A program made the translations under genes and the position numbers. A stretch of DNA of 54,392 nucleotides, taken from positions 1 to 54,392 of the forward strand of contig CAKRNW010000001.1 of assembly GCA_934371505.1 (NCBI GenBank), in the 5' to 3' direction. This stretch comes from an uncultured Lachnospiraceae bacterium (GTDB lineage Bacteria > Bacillota > Clostridia > Lachnospirales > Lachnospiraceae). Positions 41,826-50,282 of this stretch are shown piece after piece (the first letter of the stretch is position 1; every line of letters starts with the position of its first letter). Under the pieces are notes generated by a model. It saw nothing but the letters and a program-made list of their open reading frames with translations. It did not search any database and was not told where the DNA came from.

Positions 41826-44396
41826 TTATGCGCCTCCTTCCAGTAACTGTTCGTAAATCTGCTGCGCAAGACTCTCCACATCGGGAGTTCCTGCGGCTCC
41901 GTAAAGGGCATTTCTAAAATATTCTGCCTTCGTATCAAAAAGACTTTCACTGTCTGTTCCCAGGATGTACATCGTCCCGGAAAACTGTGGCGGTACGGAA
42001 AGCTCCCTGGTCACACTGCCCTCTCTTTCGTACTGCTGTTTTGCCAGCGTGAACAGATAGTAGCTTTTGGATTTCTGTAAGGTAACGGTGCTGTGGGCAT
42101 CGTCAAAAATATAGCGGTAACCCAGCACGTTGGCTAAAGTCTGTAAGGGCAGATACGCCTCACTGCTGTCGGAATATTTCTCATAAAGGTAGGGGTTTTT
42201 CTCCTCCACTCCCTGTTTGGCTAAGGTAGCTGCCAGATTCAGGGCGGCACTGCTGTTTTTCTCCTCGCCATACCATTCCATTGCAAGCATTGCGCCGGTC
42301 TGCTGGCAGGCCGAGGCACTGTCATAGCCTCCACTTCCCAGTATTCCATTTAAGATGGAATCCAGCAAGTCCTGTAGCTCCTTCCCGGTAAGGGTTCCCC
42401 CTCCTGTATTTGCCTGGGCAATGGTTTCTTTCGCATCCGCCAGACTGCTCTGGAGGGAACTTGTGGTATCGGTATCTAAACCAGTGGCATTATCCAGAGC
42501 ATCCTGTACCTGATTTAAGGCTGCCTTGGCTGCCTCCGGATCCAGGGTTGCCGCTGCGGTAAGAGCAGCCATCTGGTTTTGTAAATCTGTAGCAGAAGTA
42601 TCTTCCCCCGCATTTCGTAGGTCGGAGGTCAGCACATCTGCCATGGAGGACAGCAGTGCTGCGGTGGTATTCTCTCCCATGGCTGCCGCTGCCTTCGCCT
42701 TGTCGGATTCGCTGCTATTAGGGGAATTCATAATGGCATTGAGACTGTCCGCAAGACTGTCAATTTCCTTCTGTTTTGCCTCCATCTGGGCAGTCAGCTT
42801 GTTTGCCTCCGCCAGATTGTTGTTGTCCAGGGCATCCTGCCGCTGTTTCGACAACTTCTCCTTTTCCTGTTCCAGCTTGGACATATCTGTGGAATCCGAG
42901 GCATTTTTTACCAGGTCTGCATAGGAACTGCGCAGCCAGATCAAGTGGTCGGCAACGGTGTCTAACAGATAGCTTTCCGCCGCGTCCTCCACCACGGTGT
43001 CCTCCAGCTGGGGTACACCGTCAATGAGTTTCAGGACGTATGCCTGGGCTGCCTGGTTTTCCATGCGGCTAAACTGTGCCTCCAGCATGGTCTGGTATTC
43101 CATGCGGTCTGCATTTGCCGCTGTTTTCTGCCCTGTAAGGTATTTCTGCAATACTGCCTGGGAGGATCCTTCTGCCACAGCGGCCTGGTAATCGGTGCTG
43201 ACTCCTGCACGCAAATCCGCGGTGTAGTTGTTAAATGCCCCGCTTACCAGATCGGAGGTCAGTGTGTCCAGTTCGCTCTGTTGGCTGGCAATCACTCCGT
43301 TTAAAATGTTCTGGAGATTGCAAAGGCTTTCCATAATCTTGTCACATCCCGGCGTATCCTGCGCTCTTGCCAGGGAAATCAGCTCCTGGCTATAACGGTA
43401 CTCCGTCTGGGCTGCCACAGTGTCGCCGGTATCCGTTATCTTCTTTGCCTCGTAGCTGCTGATGCTTTCCTGTACATTCTGGATACAGTCTCCAATGGAG
43501 GAAACAATATCGGCGTTGATGACAAAATCCGGTGGAACACTTTCTTCCCCGTCTTCACTTTCCTTTTGGTTGCTTGCTCCCATACCGCTGGCATCATTTT
43601 CCAGGGTGTCCAGAAAACCTTCCAGATTGGTCAGTGCCTCCACCCGGCGGTACGCATCAAGGCTGGTGAGAATCTCCCCGGTTTTCTCCGACCACTGGGA
43701 TGGTTTTTCTCTGGAAGAAAGTCCGTTTTTGTAGCTTTCCAAAGACTGCATGGAAGAATCATAATCTCTGGTTTCATCATCCTGGATATCTTTGTCAAAG
43801 AAGCTCTGTACCATCTGGAGATAAATCTGGTCAGACTCGTTTTTGTCCGTCTTTTCCTGGAGAATCTGATATTGTATCCGCAGTGGCTCCAGTTCCTCCA
43901 TGGTTCGTAAATCGTAGGGATTGTTGATATTAAATACCGACACTGCCTGGCCGGTACGGAGATCTATGGTAATACCATCGGATTTGGTCTGGTGGGTAAA
44001 TTCCAGTCCCTCAATCACGCTGCGGCTTACCGGACTGCCCGACTGGGTAATATCCCCGATGGAGGACGCTTCCGATATTTCAAACCAGGTGCCATCGGCA
44101 AGTTCCGATTTGTAATACACCTGAGATTGGTTAAACTCGTTGGCAGACTCCTGAGCGATTTTGTAAAGCTGGTCGGTCAGTGCGCTGATATGAATCAGAT
44201 GAGAACCGATGACCAGCGTGGAATTCTCTATCTCGCTGTCCTTCACATGGACGGAACGCACGCCCGTGCTTTTGTCGCTCTCCAGTGCTGCCCGTACTGC
44301 AAAGCCCCCAAGAACGGATACGCACACCAGAACAGCAAAAAGGAGCAGCGATGCTTTTTTATTCAGTTTTGGATGGTTTCCTGTCTTTTTTGCCAT
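41826..44396 (-). CDS. Membrane-anchored coiled-coil protein with copper-amine-oxidase-N-like domain
   Basis: This 856-residue protein has a basic N-terminus, one membrane helix at about residues 16-38 and a large extracytoplasmic part. Residues 100-700 are mostly alpha-helical, with an obvious coiled coil around residues 530-600 (KLEQEKEKLSKQRQDALDNN) and an Ala-rich stretch (residues 590-700). Residues 745-830 resemble a copper-amine-oxidase N-terminal (stalk) domain: AYLPLQTLANVLGYRYIFDD, then TVTLQ. Such domains are common in envelope proteins of Firmicutes. It lies 1 base before the DUF4255 gene and is a candidate CIS envelope anchor. The ATG at 44396 has GGGAG upstream. Confidence 0.7.
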   Translation of the reverse strand: MAKKTGNHPKLNKKASLLLFAVLVCVSVLGGFAVRAALESDKSTGVRSVHVKDSEIENSTLVIGSHLIHISALTDQLYKIAQESANEFNQSQVYYKSELADGTWFEISEASSIGDITQSGSPVSRSVIEGLEFTHQTKSDGITIDLRTGQAVSVFNINNPYDLRTMEELEPLRIQYQILQEKTDKNESDQIYLQMVQSFFDKDIQDDETRDYDSSMQSLESYKNGLSSREKPSQWSEKTGEILTSLDAYRRVEALTNLEGFLDTLENDASGMGASNQKESEDGEESVPPDFVINADIVSSIGDCIQNVQESISSYEAKKITDTGDTVAAQTEYRYSQELISLARAQDTPGCDKIMESLCNLQNILNGVIASQQSELDTLTSDLVSGAFNNYTADLRAGVSTDYQAAVAEGSSQAVLQKYLTGQKTAANADRMEYQTMLEAQFSRMENQAAQAYVLKLIDGVPQLEDTVVEDAAESYLLDTVADHLIWLRSSYADLVKNASDSTDMSKLEQEKEKLSKQRQDALDNNNLAEANKLTAQMEAKQKEIDSLADSLNAIMNSPNSSESDKAKAAAAMGENTTAALLSSMADVLTSDLRNAGEDTSATDLQNQMAALTAAATLDPEAAKAALNQVQDALDNATGLDTDTTSSLQSSLADAKETIAQANTGGGTLTGKELQDLLDSILNGILGSGGYDSASACQQTGAMLAMEWYGEEKNSSAALNLAATLAKQGVEEKNPYLYEKYSDSSEAYLPLQTLANVLGYRYIFDDAHSTVTLQKSKSYYLFTLAKQQYEREGSVTRELSVPPQFSGTMYILGTDSESLFDTKAEYFRNALYGAAGTPDVESLAQQIYEQLLEGGA

Positions 44397-44406
44397 GTTG
44401 CTCTCC

Positions 44407-46458
44407 CTATTCCTTCTTGTGAATCGTCTGGTCACTGGTCTGGAATTGTGCCTCCGTGAGGAGCTGTCCCTGATCATCATAGAGACAGAGAACCAGTTCT
44501 TCCAGGCTGCTCTCCGCAACCGCCAGATAACGGAAGGTTTCTCCCACAGAAAACTTTTTATCACTGATGAGATAGGTTCCATCCTGGGTCTTAATGTTGT
44601 AGGAAACAGCCTGCTGTTCCCCATTTAATTTCAAAGTGATTTCCAGCAGTCCGGTAACGCTGTTGGAGGAGGCTGTGTAGGTTCCAATCCGGGTATCCTC
44701 TGTGGTCTCCACATGATAACTCTTGATTGTCAGTTTCCCGGAATACTCCGATGTGTCAATGTCACAGTCATCCACAAAGGTATCTCCGTCATAGAGCCGG
44801 ATAAAAACCCGGTTCACTTCCTGGACATCCAGTGCCAGATGGCGGATAGTCTTTGTCACATTGGTACGCTCACCAACTTGTACGCCATCTACCCATAGTT
44901 CAAAGTCTGTAAGGGAAATGTCCATACTATCCGGCACAGACAATCCAATTTCAAAGAGATTATCCGATACCAGGGAACGGATATAATAGTAAACACCCTC
45001 TCCTTCATCCTCAACCACATAACTCTGACCGCCTTCGGCTGCAGACATGGTAATGGAGGTTCCCTTAAAATAGGAAGAAACTGCTCCGCAGGTCAACCTG
45101 TCCAGACTGTAAAGGACTTCACTGTAAGCCGCTTTGGCATCCAGACTGTCCATCTGCAGTTCCTCGTATTCTTCCTGTACCTGCTCGTACTCCTCGTAAG
45201 TCATCTGACCGGTGGTATTTAACAAGGCGGCTTTCCGCAACTCCTCCGCTTTTTTCTTAACTTCAGTTTCCAGCGCCTGGCTGGAATTTCTCGTGGAAAC
45301 ATAATTGTCGTAGGAGCTTTTGACTGAATCAGTCAACTCTTTTTTCTGTGCCTGCTCATCGTTGTAGAGGGACTGGTATTCCAACGCGGATTCATAGAGC
45401 ACATAAGGCTCATCCTCTACATAACGGATACCGTCGATAGCACCCTTGAACCATTCCCTGGGCACCCGGATAAAGAGAATCTTCTTTTTTCCCTGCCAGG
45501 GACTGTCCACCACATTGAGAAATTGCTCGAACTTTAATTTAAAGGCTGCCGAATCCAGCTTTTCTCCTTTTTTTGCCTGAGTCACAAAGCTGTCGATAAT
45601 CCGCATATTGGCGGTGCCATACTGGGCTTTCATCAGATTATAGTTGGTATTGAGCTGTAACAGTCCGTTAGCTGTGGCTGTCTGTGTCTGGTAATAGGAA
45701 TCGTCATGCTCCAGCGTATAGGTAATCAGCTCCTCCTCCACATTCCGGCTCAAATCCGCATCTACAAAAGGAGTCTGAAAGGTGTAAGAGGTGGACACAT
45801 CAATGCCAATCAGTCCTCCCAGCTTTTCCTTCGCCGCTTCAAAGCTCCGCTTGTCGGAAAGCAGAGTGGAATTCAAGGTTTCCAGTTTTTTCTCCAGCGT
45901 ATCAATATCCGTCTGGTTGGCAAGTCCTGCCATGAGTCTGGCTTTGTTCTTTTCTAAGGATGTCTCGCAGGAGGCTATCCGGTTTTCGTTAAAAGTGATG
46001 CGTTCCTGAAGAACATAGACTTCCACAAACTGTAGTTCCACTTCCTCGTAAATGCCGTACACGCAGTCCGTGATGCTGTGATTGATGGTGTCAATCTCTG
46101 ACTGCAGCTCCAACGGTTTATAGGAGTATTCCATCTGGTCGGTTAAGTCCGGCTTTTCCGGGAACTTGAAATTTAATAAGGGAGACCAGCGGAAGGTTCT
46201 CTGATTCTTTTCTTTTAATTTGATTGCCTTGACCGCCTGGGAATACTGAAGTTTTGCCAGTGCCAGCTTGTTTTTTTGTTTGGTGTAATCGCTGCTCTTT
46301 GCCAGTGCCATGTTCTTTGCCACTTCCACCGTCAGCGTCCGGTTTGCCGCTTTTGCCGGAATTGTAGGGAAACTTCCCACCAAAAAGCTGCATGCCAGCA
46401 GTACGGAAAGCCATCGCCCTATTCTGTTTCTTTTCCTTTTCAGGTTCACTTTCCGCAC
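44407..46458 (-). CDS. Secreted TolC-like helical protein
   Basis: This 683-residue protein has a Sec signal peptide (residues 1-38, with the site AKAANRT). Residues 40-470 show long amphipathic helices with the repeated pattern typical of outer membrane efflux proteins, for example VEVAKNMALAKSSDYTKQ at the start and LTDSVKSSYDNYVSTRNSSQ. The C-terminal 200 residues look like two beta-sandwich domains. TolC-like proteins of diderms form trimeric outer membrane channels. A monoderm host has no outer membrane, so a wall-spanning or surface tubular role is more likely. A GTG start with AAGGAGAG is used. The gene lies 10 bases before the 41826 gene. Confidence 0.6.
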   Translation of the reverse strand: MRKVNLKRKRNRIGRWLSVLLACSFLVGSFPTIPAKAANRTLTVEVAKNMALAKSSDYTKQKNKLALAKLQYSQAVKAIKLKEKNQRTFRWSPLLNFKFPEKPDLTDQMEYSYKPLELQSEIDTINHSITDCVYGIYEEVELQFVEVYVLQERITFNENRIASCETSLEKNKARLMAGLANQTDIDTLEKKLETLNSTLLSDKRSFEAAKEKLGGLIGIDVSTSYTFQTPFVDADLSRNVEEELITYTLEHDDSYYQTQTATANGLLQLNTNYNLMKAQYGTANMRIIDSFVTQAKKGEKLDSAAFKLKFEQFLNVVDSPWQGKKKILFIRVPREWFKGAIDGIRYVEDEPYVLYESALEYQSLYNDEQAQKKELTDSVKSSYDNYVSTRNSSQALETEVKKKAEELRKAALLNTTGQMTYEEYEQVQEEYEELQMDSLDAKAAYSEVLYSLDRLTCGAVSSYFKGTSITMSAAEGGQSYVVEDEGEGVYYYIRSLVSDNLFEIGLSVPDSMDISLTDFELWVDGVQVGERTNVTKTIRHLALDVQEVNRVFIRLYDGDTFVDDCDIDTSEYSGKLTIKSYHVETTEDTRIGTYTASSNSVTGLLEITLKLNGEQQAVSYNIKTQDGTYLISDKKFSVGETFRYLAVAESSLEELVLCLYDDQGQLLTEAQFQTSDQTIHKKE

Positions 46459-46466
46459 TCCTCTCC

Positions 46467-47684
46467 TTACTGTTCGATCGAATACATAAAAAATCCAGAA
46501 TCTCTGTCGTCCGAGACAAAGGTGTAGGTCGCATCCTCCGTCTGGAACACATATAGGTAAACCAGCACATCTGCCGGATATTCTGTTACCACTTTTACCT
46601 CATCATAAAGCTGAGTGGCTGTCAGGGAAACCTCCAGTGGAATGTCCGTTCCCTTCTTTTGCAGCCAGTTGATTCCCACTGCCTCCGGGAAGGTCACATA
46701 GCTGTTACCCTCAAAGACAGGTGTCCCCAGCTTTTCCTTTAATTCCGCTATGGTGGACATCCGGCTTTCGCCGTAGACAAATTCATCTTTTCCCACATAG
46801 ACCTTCGTGGTTTTCGCTGCATCGTCCAGACTGTTGTTCTCCGAGGACTGCACATAGAAGGCATCCACATCCTCCAGAATCACCGCCCAGTCTGTGTCAT
46901 ACTGATAAAGCTGGCGTTTCCCGGTATAAAATTCTGCAATTTCAGCTGCACTTTTTCCAAGAAACTGGGTATACAAAAGTTCTCCGTTATGGAAACTTCC
47001 TTTGAAAATCTCCTGGTCTGCCCCGTCAAAGAGACTTCCCTCTCCCTCAAACATTCCTCTGGAAAACTGTCCTTTATACTTCCGTGTTCCGTTTTCCCGG
47101 TACAGTGTGCCTTCCCCTTCAAAAAGGTTGTTCTGGAATTGCCCTTCGTACTCCGTCTGTCCTACAGGATAATAGAGGATTCCTTCACCGGAATACTCAT
47201 TTTGTTCAAAATTTCCCTGATAGACCAGGCTGCCCTCCTGGTTGTAAAGCTGCCCGGAGCCTGTGACATAGCCCTTTTCCACATTTCCCTCATAGGCAAT
47301 ATAGCCTGCCTTCGCCTTGATTCTCACATTTCCTTCTGCAAATCTAAGAAGGAAAGAGTTGTAGGCATAGGTTCTCGTCCCATCTGCCATCCGGTCAGAA
47401 AGCCCCGTAAAGGGCTGCGCCCATGCAAGATAACAGAAACAGAGAATTCCCACCACAATCACAATGGCGTGGGCAAGCCGACGGCTGATGAGATACCCGA
47501 ACAAAGGATAATAGTCATCCTCGTTTCTGGGTTTCACATGAAAGATATTGCTTAACGCCGTTCTGATTTTCGTCAGAATATTGGCTTTGATGAAACTCCA
47601 ACTGGTCCAGTATTTCAGTTTCGTCCATATCGGTGTGATACGTGCCTTCAATGTACTGAGAAGTACCGATATCAGATTATTCAT
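46467..47684 (-). CDS. Membrane protein with MORN repeats
   Basis: This 405-residue protein has a cytoplasmic N-terminus of about 70 residues, one membrane helix at about residues 71-88 and an external part that holds four or five MORN repeats at residues 130-235: YEGNVEKGYVTGSG, YQGNFEQNEYSGEG, YEGQFQNNLFEGEG, YKGQFSRGMFEGEG and FKGSFHNGEL. The C-terminal 170 residues are unrecognised. MORN repeats form extended beta-ribbons and often organise membranes or protein complexes. The neighbouring genes also encode membrane-associated proteins, suggesting a common envelope complex. Confidence 0.75.
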   Translation of the reverse strand: MNNLISVLLSTLKARITPIWTKLKYWTSWSFIKANILTKIRTALSNIFHVKPRNEDDYYPLFGYLISRRLAHAIVIVVGILCFCYLAWAQPFTGLSDRMADGTRTYAYNSFLLRFAEGNVRIKAKAGYIAYEGNVEKGYVTGSGQLYNQEGSLVYQGNFEQNEYSGEGILYYPVGQTEYEGQFQNNLFEGEGTLYRENGTRKYKGQFSRGMFEGEGSLFDGADQEIFKGSFHNGELLYTQFLGKSAAEIAEFYTGKRQLYQYDTDWAVILEDVDAFYVQSSENNSLDDAAKTTKVYVGKDEFVYGESRMSTIAELKEKLGTPVFEGNSYVTFPEAVGINWLQKKGTDIPLEVSLTATQLYDEVKVVTEYPADVLVYLYVFQTEDATYTFVSDDRDSGFFMYSIEQ

Positions 47685-47713
47685 GGATTCCTCTCTCTCT
47701 AAGTCTCTGCACT

Positions 47714-49417
47714 TTATTCAGAAAAGAGTGCGCAGGAGACTTTCTTTCCCTGTGCCATGTTCAGGCATTTCTCACAGAGAAACAGATACCACTTCGCCAC
47801 TTCATCATTGGGACTCTCCTTTAAGACTTCCGTAAAAGCATTCCGTCCCAGATAATAATCTCCCTGGTAAAACAATTCCAAAGCCTTCTGGAATTTTTCC
47901 CTGCTGTCCAGTCTCCTCTGTCTTTCCTTTGCCGGATAAGCATCCAGAATCTCGTAGAGTCTGAAACGACAATTTCCTTCTTCCAGATAGCCAATATATC
48001 TTCCGGTGGTTTCCTTTTCCACCAGTTCATAAACTGCGTCTGTCACCGCCATGCGGATACCCATGGAACGTAACTTTTCCACATAACGCTCCAGCATTTT
48101 CATTTCATTGGAAAGCAGATAGGTAAACGCCTGCTCCTCATCACCCACCACCCCATACAGGAAGGAGGTATGATGTAACAGGACAAATGCCTGTCCTCTG
48201 GAGTTGTCCTCCTGGGACATGGACATTTCCACGCCAAAGTTCAGTGCTTTTCTGGTTTCCTTCTGGAACAAAAGCTGCATGGTGGTCAAATCACTGTTGT
48301 CCGAAAGCAGGATCCCTTCGTATTCTTTCTGTTTTTCCCCTAAATACTGGTATTCCCTGCTGACCCTGCGAAGGTAAGCTTCCTCATTGACCCCGGAATT
48401 TTCCGGGTATGAAACAAATGCAAGCGTTCCGGTGACCCGTGCCTTGTCTCCCGGCTCCACCTCCATGATAGAGGTTTTCGACAGAATCTGTTCAATCTGT
48501 TTCGGTGCAAAGCGGTAGTAATTTTGCAGCACCTTATATTTCATGTAATTCATCCGCGCCACATCCGTGGAAATCTGTCCCAGACTGTTTTTCAGACGGC
48601 GCATCTCGTTGCTCTCCAACCAGAAGCCACCGGTACTGTCCTTTAAGGAATCCCAGTCCTCTTTTCCTTCCGCCACCCGTGCTGCCACCCGCACCAGGCT
48701 GTGCATCTGTCTGCCCTGTAGAAAAATCACCAAAGCAAGGGCGATGGTTGCTACAAGTAAAAGCGTGACTGCAAAGAGAAAGGACTGTTTCTGCATGGCT
48801 GCCACTTCCATCTGCATAGGTGCAAGGGATACCTCTGTCAGCAGTACATACCTGGGAGCCACACTTTCCACATCGGTGTAGACAAGCACTCCTGTTTTTT
48901 GTGACGAAATCTCATAGGTCACACTTTTTGACTGGGCAGCGGCATCTCCCAGCTTTTCTATATAAGCGGTGCAGTCTTTTTCGGTAAGGGATGTCTCACT
49001 TGGCTGGTGTAATACCCGGACCACATACTGTTTCTCTCCTGTCCGCTCATAGACAGCGGCGGTGAGATATCTGGTCTGCTGTCCGTCTACCGTGGTCACG
49101 GGGAGGCTTCTGTCCAGAAGATTTTGTAAGTCCTCTCCCTCCCGATTCCAGTCGATGGTGTCCTCCCCGGCTCCAAGCTGTTCCAGTTCTCCGGCATAAC
49201 TCTGGGCATCCCCCAGGTAAACCCCAAACAGAGACAGATACTGACTGGTTAAAAAATCTTTATTTCTGGTAACGCTTATCTGCCACAGGACTGCCACTCC
49301 CACCAGTACCATGAACTCCAGAACCGCAAAGCGCTGCAGGGACTGGGAATGGCTGAATAGCATGATAACCAGGGCAAATAATACGATTACAAAACCAAAA
49401 ATAAGTAGCTGATACAT
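47714..49417 (-). CDS. Membrane sensor with degenerate class III nucleotidyl cyclase domain and TPR tail
   Basis: This protein of 567 residues has two N-terminal membrane helices, an extracytoplasmic sensor (about residues 50-205), a third helix at about 211-233 and a C-terminal cytoplasmic part. Residues 300-490 follow the class III adenylate cyclase layout: RFAPKQIEQILSKTSIMEVE, then the TLAFVSYPEN strand and FLYGVVGDEEQAFTYLLSN. In active enzymes the strand carries a metal-binding Asp, which here is Tyr, so catalysis is probably lost. A TPR-like end (FYQGDYYLGRNAFTEVLKES) follows, as in many adenylate cyclases. ATG at 49417 was chosen for AGAGG seven bases upstream; a TTG two codons earlier is less likely. 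Confidence 0.7.
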   Translation of the reverse strand: MYQLLIFGFVIVLFALVIMLFSHSQSLQRFAVLEFMVLVGVAVLWQISVTRNKDFLTSQYLSLFGVYLGDAQSYAGELEQLGAGEDTIDWNREGEDLQNLLDRSLPVTTVDGQQTRYLTAAVYERTGEKQYVVRVLHQPSETSLTEKDCTAYIEKLGDAAAQSKSVTYEISSQKTGVLVYTDVESVAPRYVLLTEVSLAPMQMEVAAMQKQSFLFAVTLLLVATIALALVIFLQGRQMHSLVRVAARVAEGKEDWDSLKDSTGGFWLESNEMRRLKNSLGQISTDVARMNYMKYKVLQNYYRFAPKQIEQILSKTSIMEVEPGDKARVTGTLAFVSYPENSGVNEEAYLRRVSREYQYLGEKQKEYEGILLSDNSDLTTMQLLFQKETRKALNFGVEMSMSQEDNSRGQAFVLLHHTSFLYGVVGDEEQAFTYLLSNEMKMLERYVEKLRSMGIRMAVTDAVYELVEKETTGRYIGYLEEGNCRFRLYEILDAYPAKERQRRLDSREKFQKALELFYQGDYYLGRNAFTEVLKESPNDEVAKWYLFLCEKCLNMAQGKKVSCALFSE

Positions 49418-49427
49418 GTTCAATCCT

Positions 49428-50270
49428 CTATTTCGTCAAAGACTCCGTTCCAATCTGTTTAAAGGTATTAAAAAACAGACGGAACAGGGGTACATCTCCC
49501 CAAATCATTTGAGAGAAAAACATCACTGCCACCAGAATCACAAGGATCATGGAGAGATATAGTAAAAAGCGAAAGATCCCTGCCTGGTGCCTTGCCCAGA
49601 AATCGCCCCATTTTTGTTTGAGGCTTCGTTTTCCTATATGGGCTGTGGACAGTCGGAGGTCTTTATATAATTCCTGGAAATTCTGGTAGCTCTGCTTGGG
49701 AATTTTCTTTAATAAAAGCTGATAGCTAACATTTTTCCGGGTGGTTTTTTCCTGCAGAAGTTCCCGAATCTGAATGGCACACTGGGTAGCGCATTCCCAC
49801 TGGGTACTGTATTCGTTTAACTGGGAAAGATCAATACAGTAGCCCAGCACAATGCTGTTATCCTTTAGCAGATGAATCTGCCTCTGCTTTAAAACCAGCT
49901 CTAACAGTGGATAAGGAAGGGGGGATGCCATACACTGCACCAGAAGGTTTAGACAGATTTCCTCACATACTGTCAAGGGAATTGCTTTTGCCATATAAAA
50001 GTCTGCCAGCTTTCTTTCCTTTACATAAGGAAAAACCATACAGAAAAGATTGTTGCTGTTGAACATTTCAATGCAGCAGTCCTCTCCTTTGTCCGAACCC
50101 TTGATAATTTGGAGCAGTTTTTTTACGGTCTCATGTTCCTTCACCGTAATCAGGGTGTAGTAGCTTTCCCTTGTGCCATACAGCTCCTCACAAATCACCA
50201 CATCATTTACTTTTCCCCGGAACACATCCATGACACTTCGCAAGGTCATCCGGTTTGACTGGTATATCAT
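49428..50270 (-). CDS. Tail-anchored pseudokinase-like protein
   Basis: This 280-residue protein resembles a eukaryotic-type protein kinase fold in its order of elements: a TLITVKEHETVKKLL strand-and-helix pair, a hinge-like LFCMVFPYVKERKLADFY near residue 85 and IHLLKDNSIVLGYCIDLSQ near residue 135, where the catalytic loop and DFG would be. The metal-binding Asp is replaced, and no HRD is seen. A single membrane helix at about residues 233-255 anchors it. This resembles the EssB/YukC pseudokinases of type VII secretion in general design. The ATG at 50270 has GGGAG upstream. It is predicted to bridge cytoplasmic CIS parts and the membrane complex. Confidence 0.55.
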   Translation of the reverse strand: MIYQSNRMTLRSVMDVFRGKVNDVVICEELYGTRESYYTLITVKEHETVKKLLQIIKGSDKGEDCCIEMFNSNNLFCMVFPYVKERKLADFYMAKAIPLTVCEEICLNLLVQCMASPLPYPLLELVLKQRQIHLLKDNSIVLGYCIDLSQLNEYSTQWECATQCAIQIRELLQEKTTRKNVSYQLLLKKIPKQSYQNFQELYKDLRLSTAHIGKRSLKQKWGDFWARHQAGIFRFLLYLSMILVILVAVMFFSQMIWGDVPLFRLFFNTFKQIGTESLTK

Positions 50271-50282
50271 AGATACTCCCTC

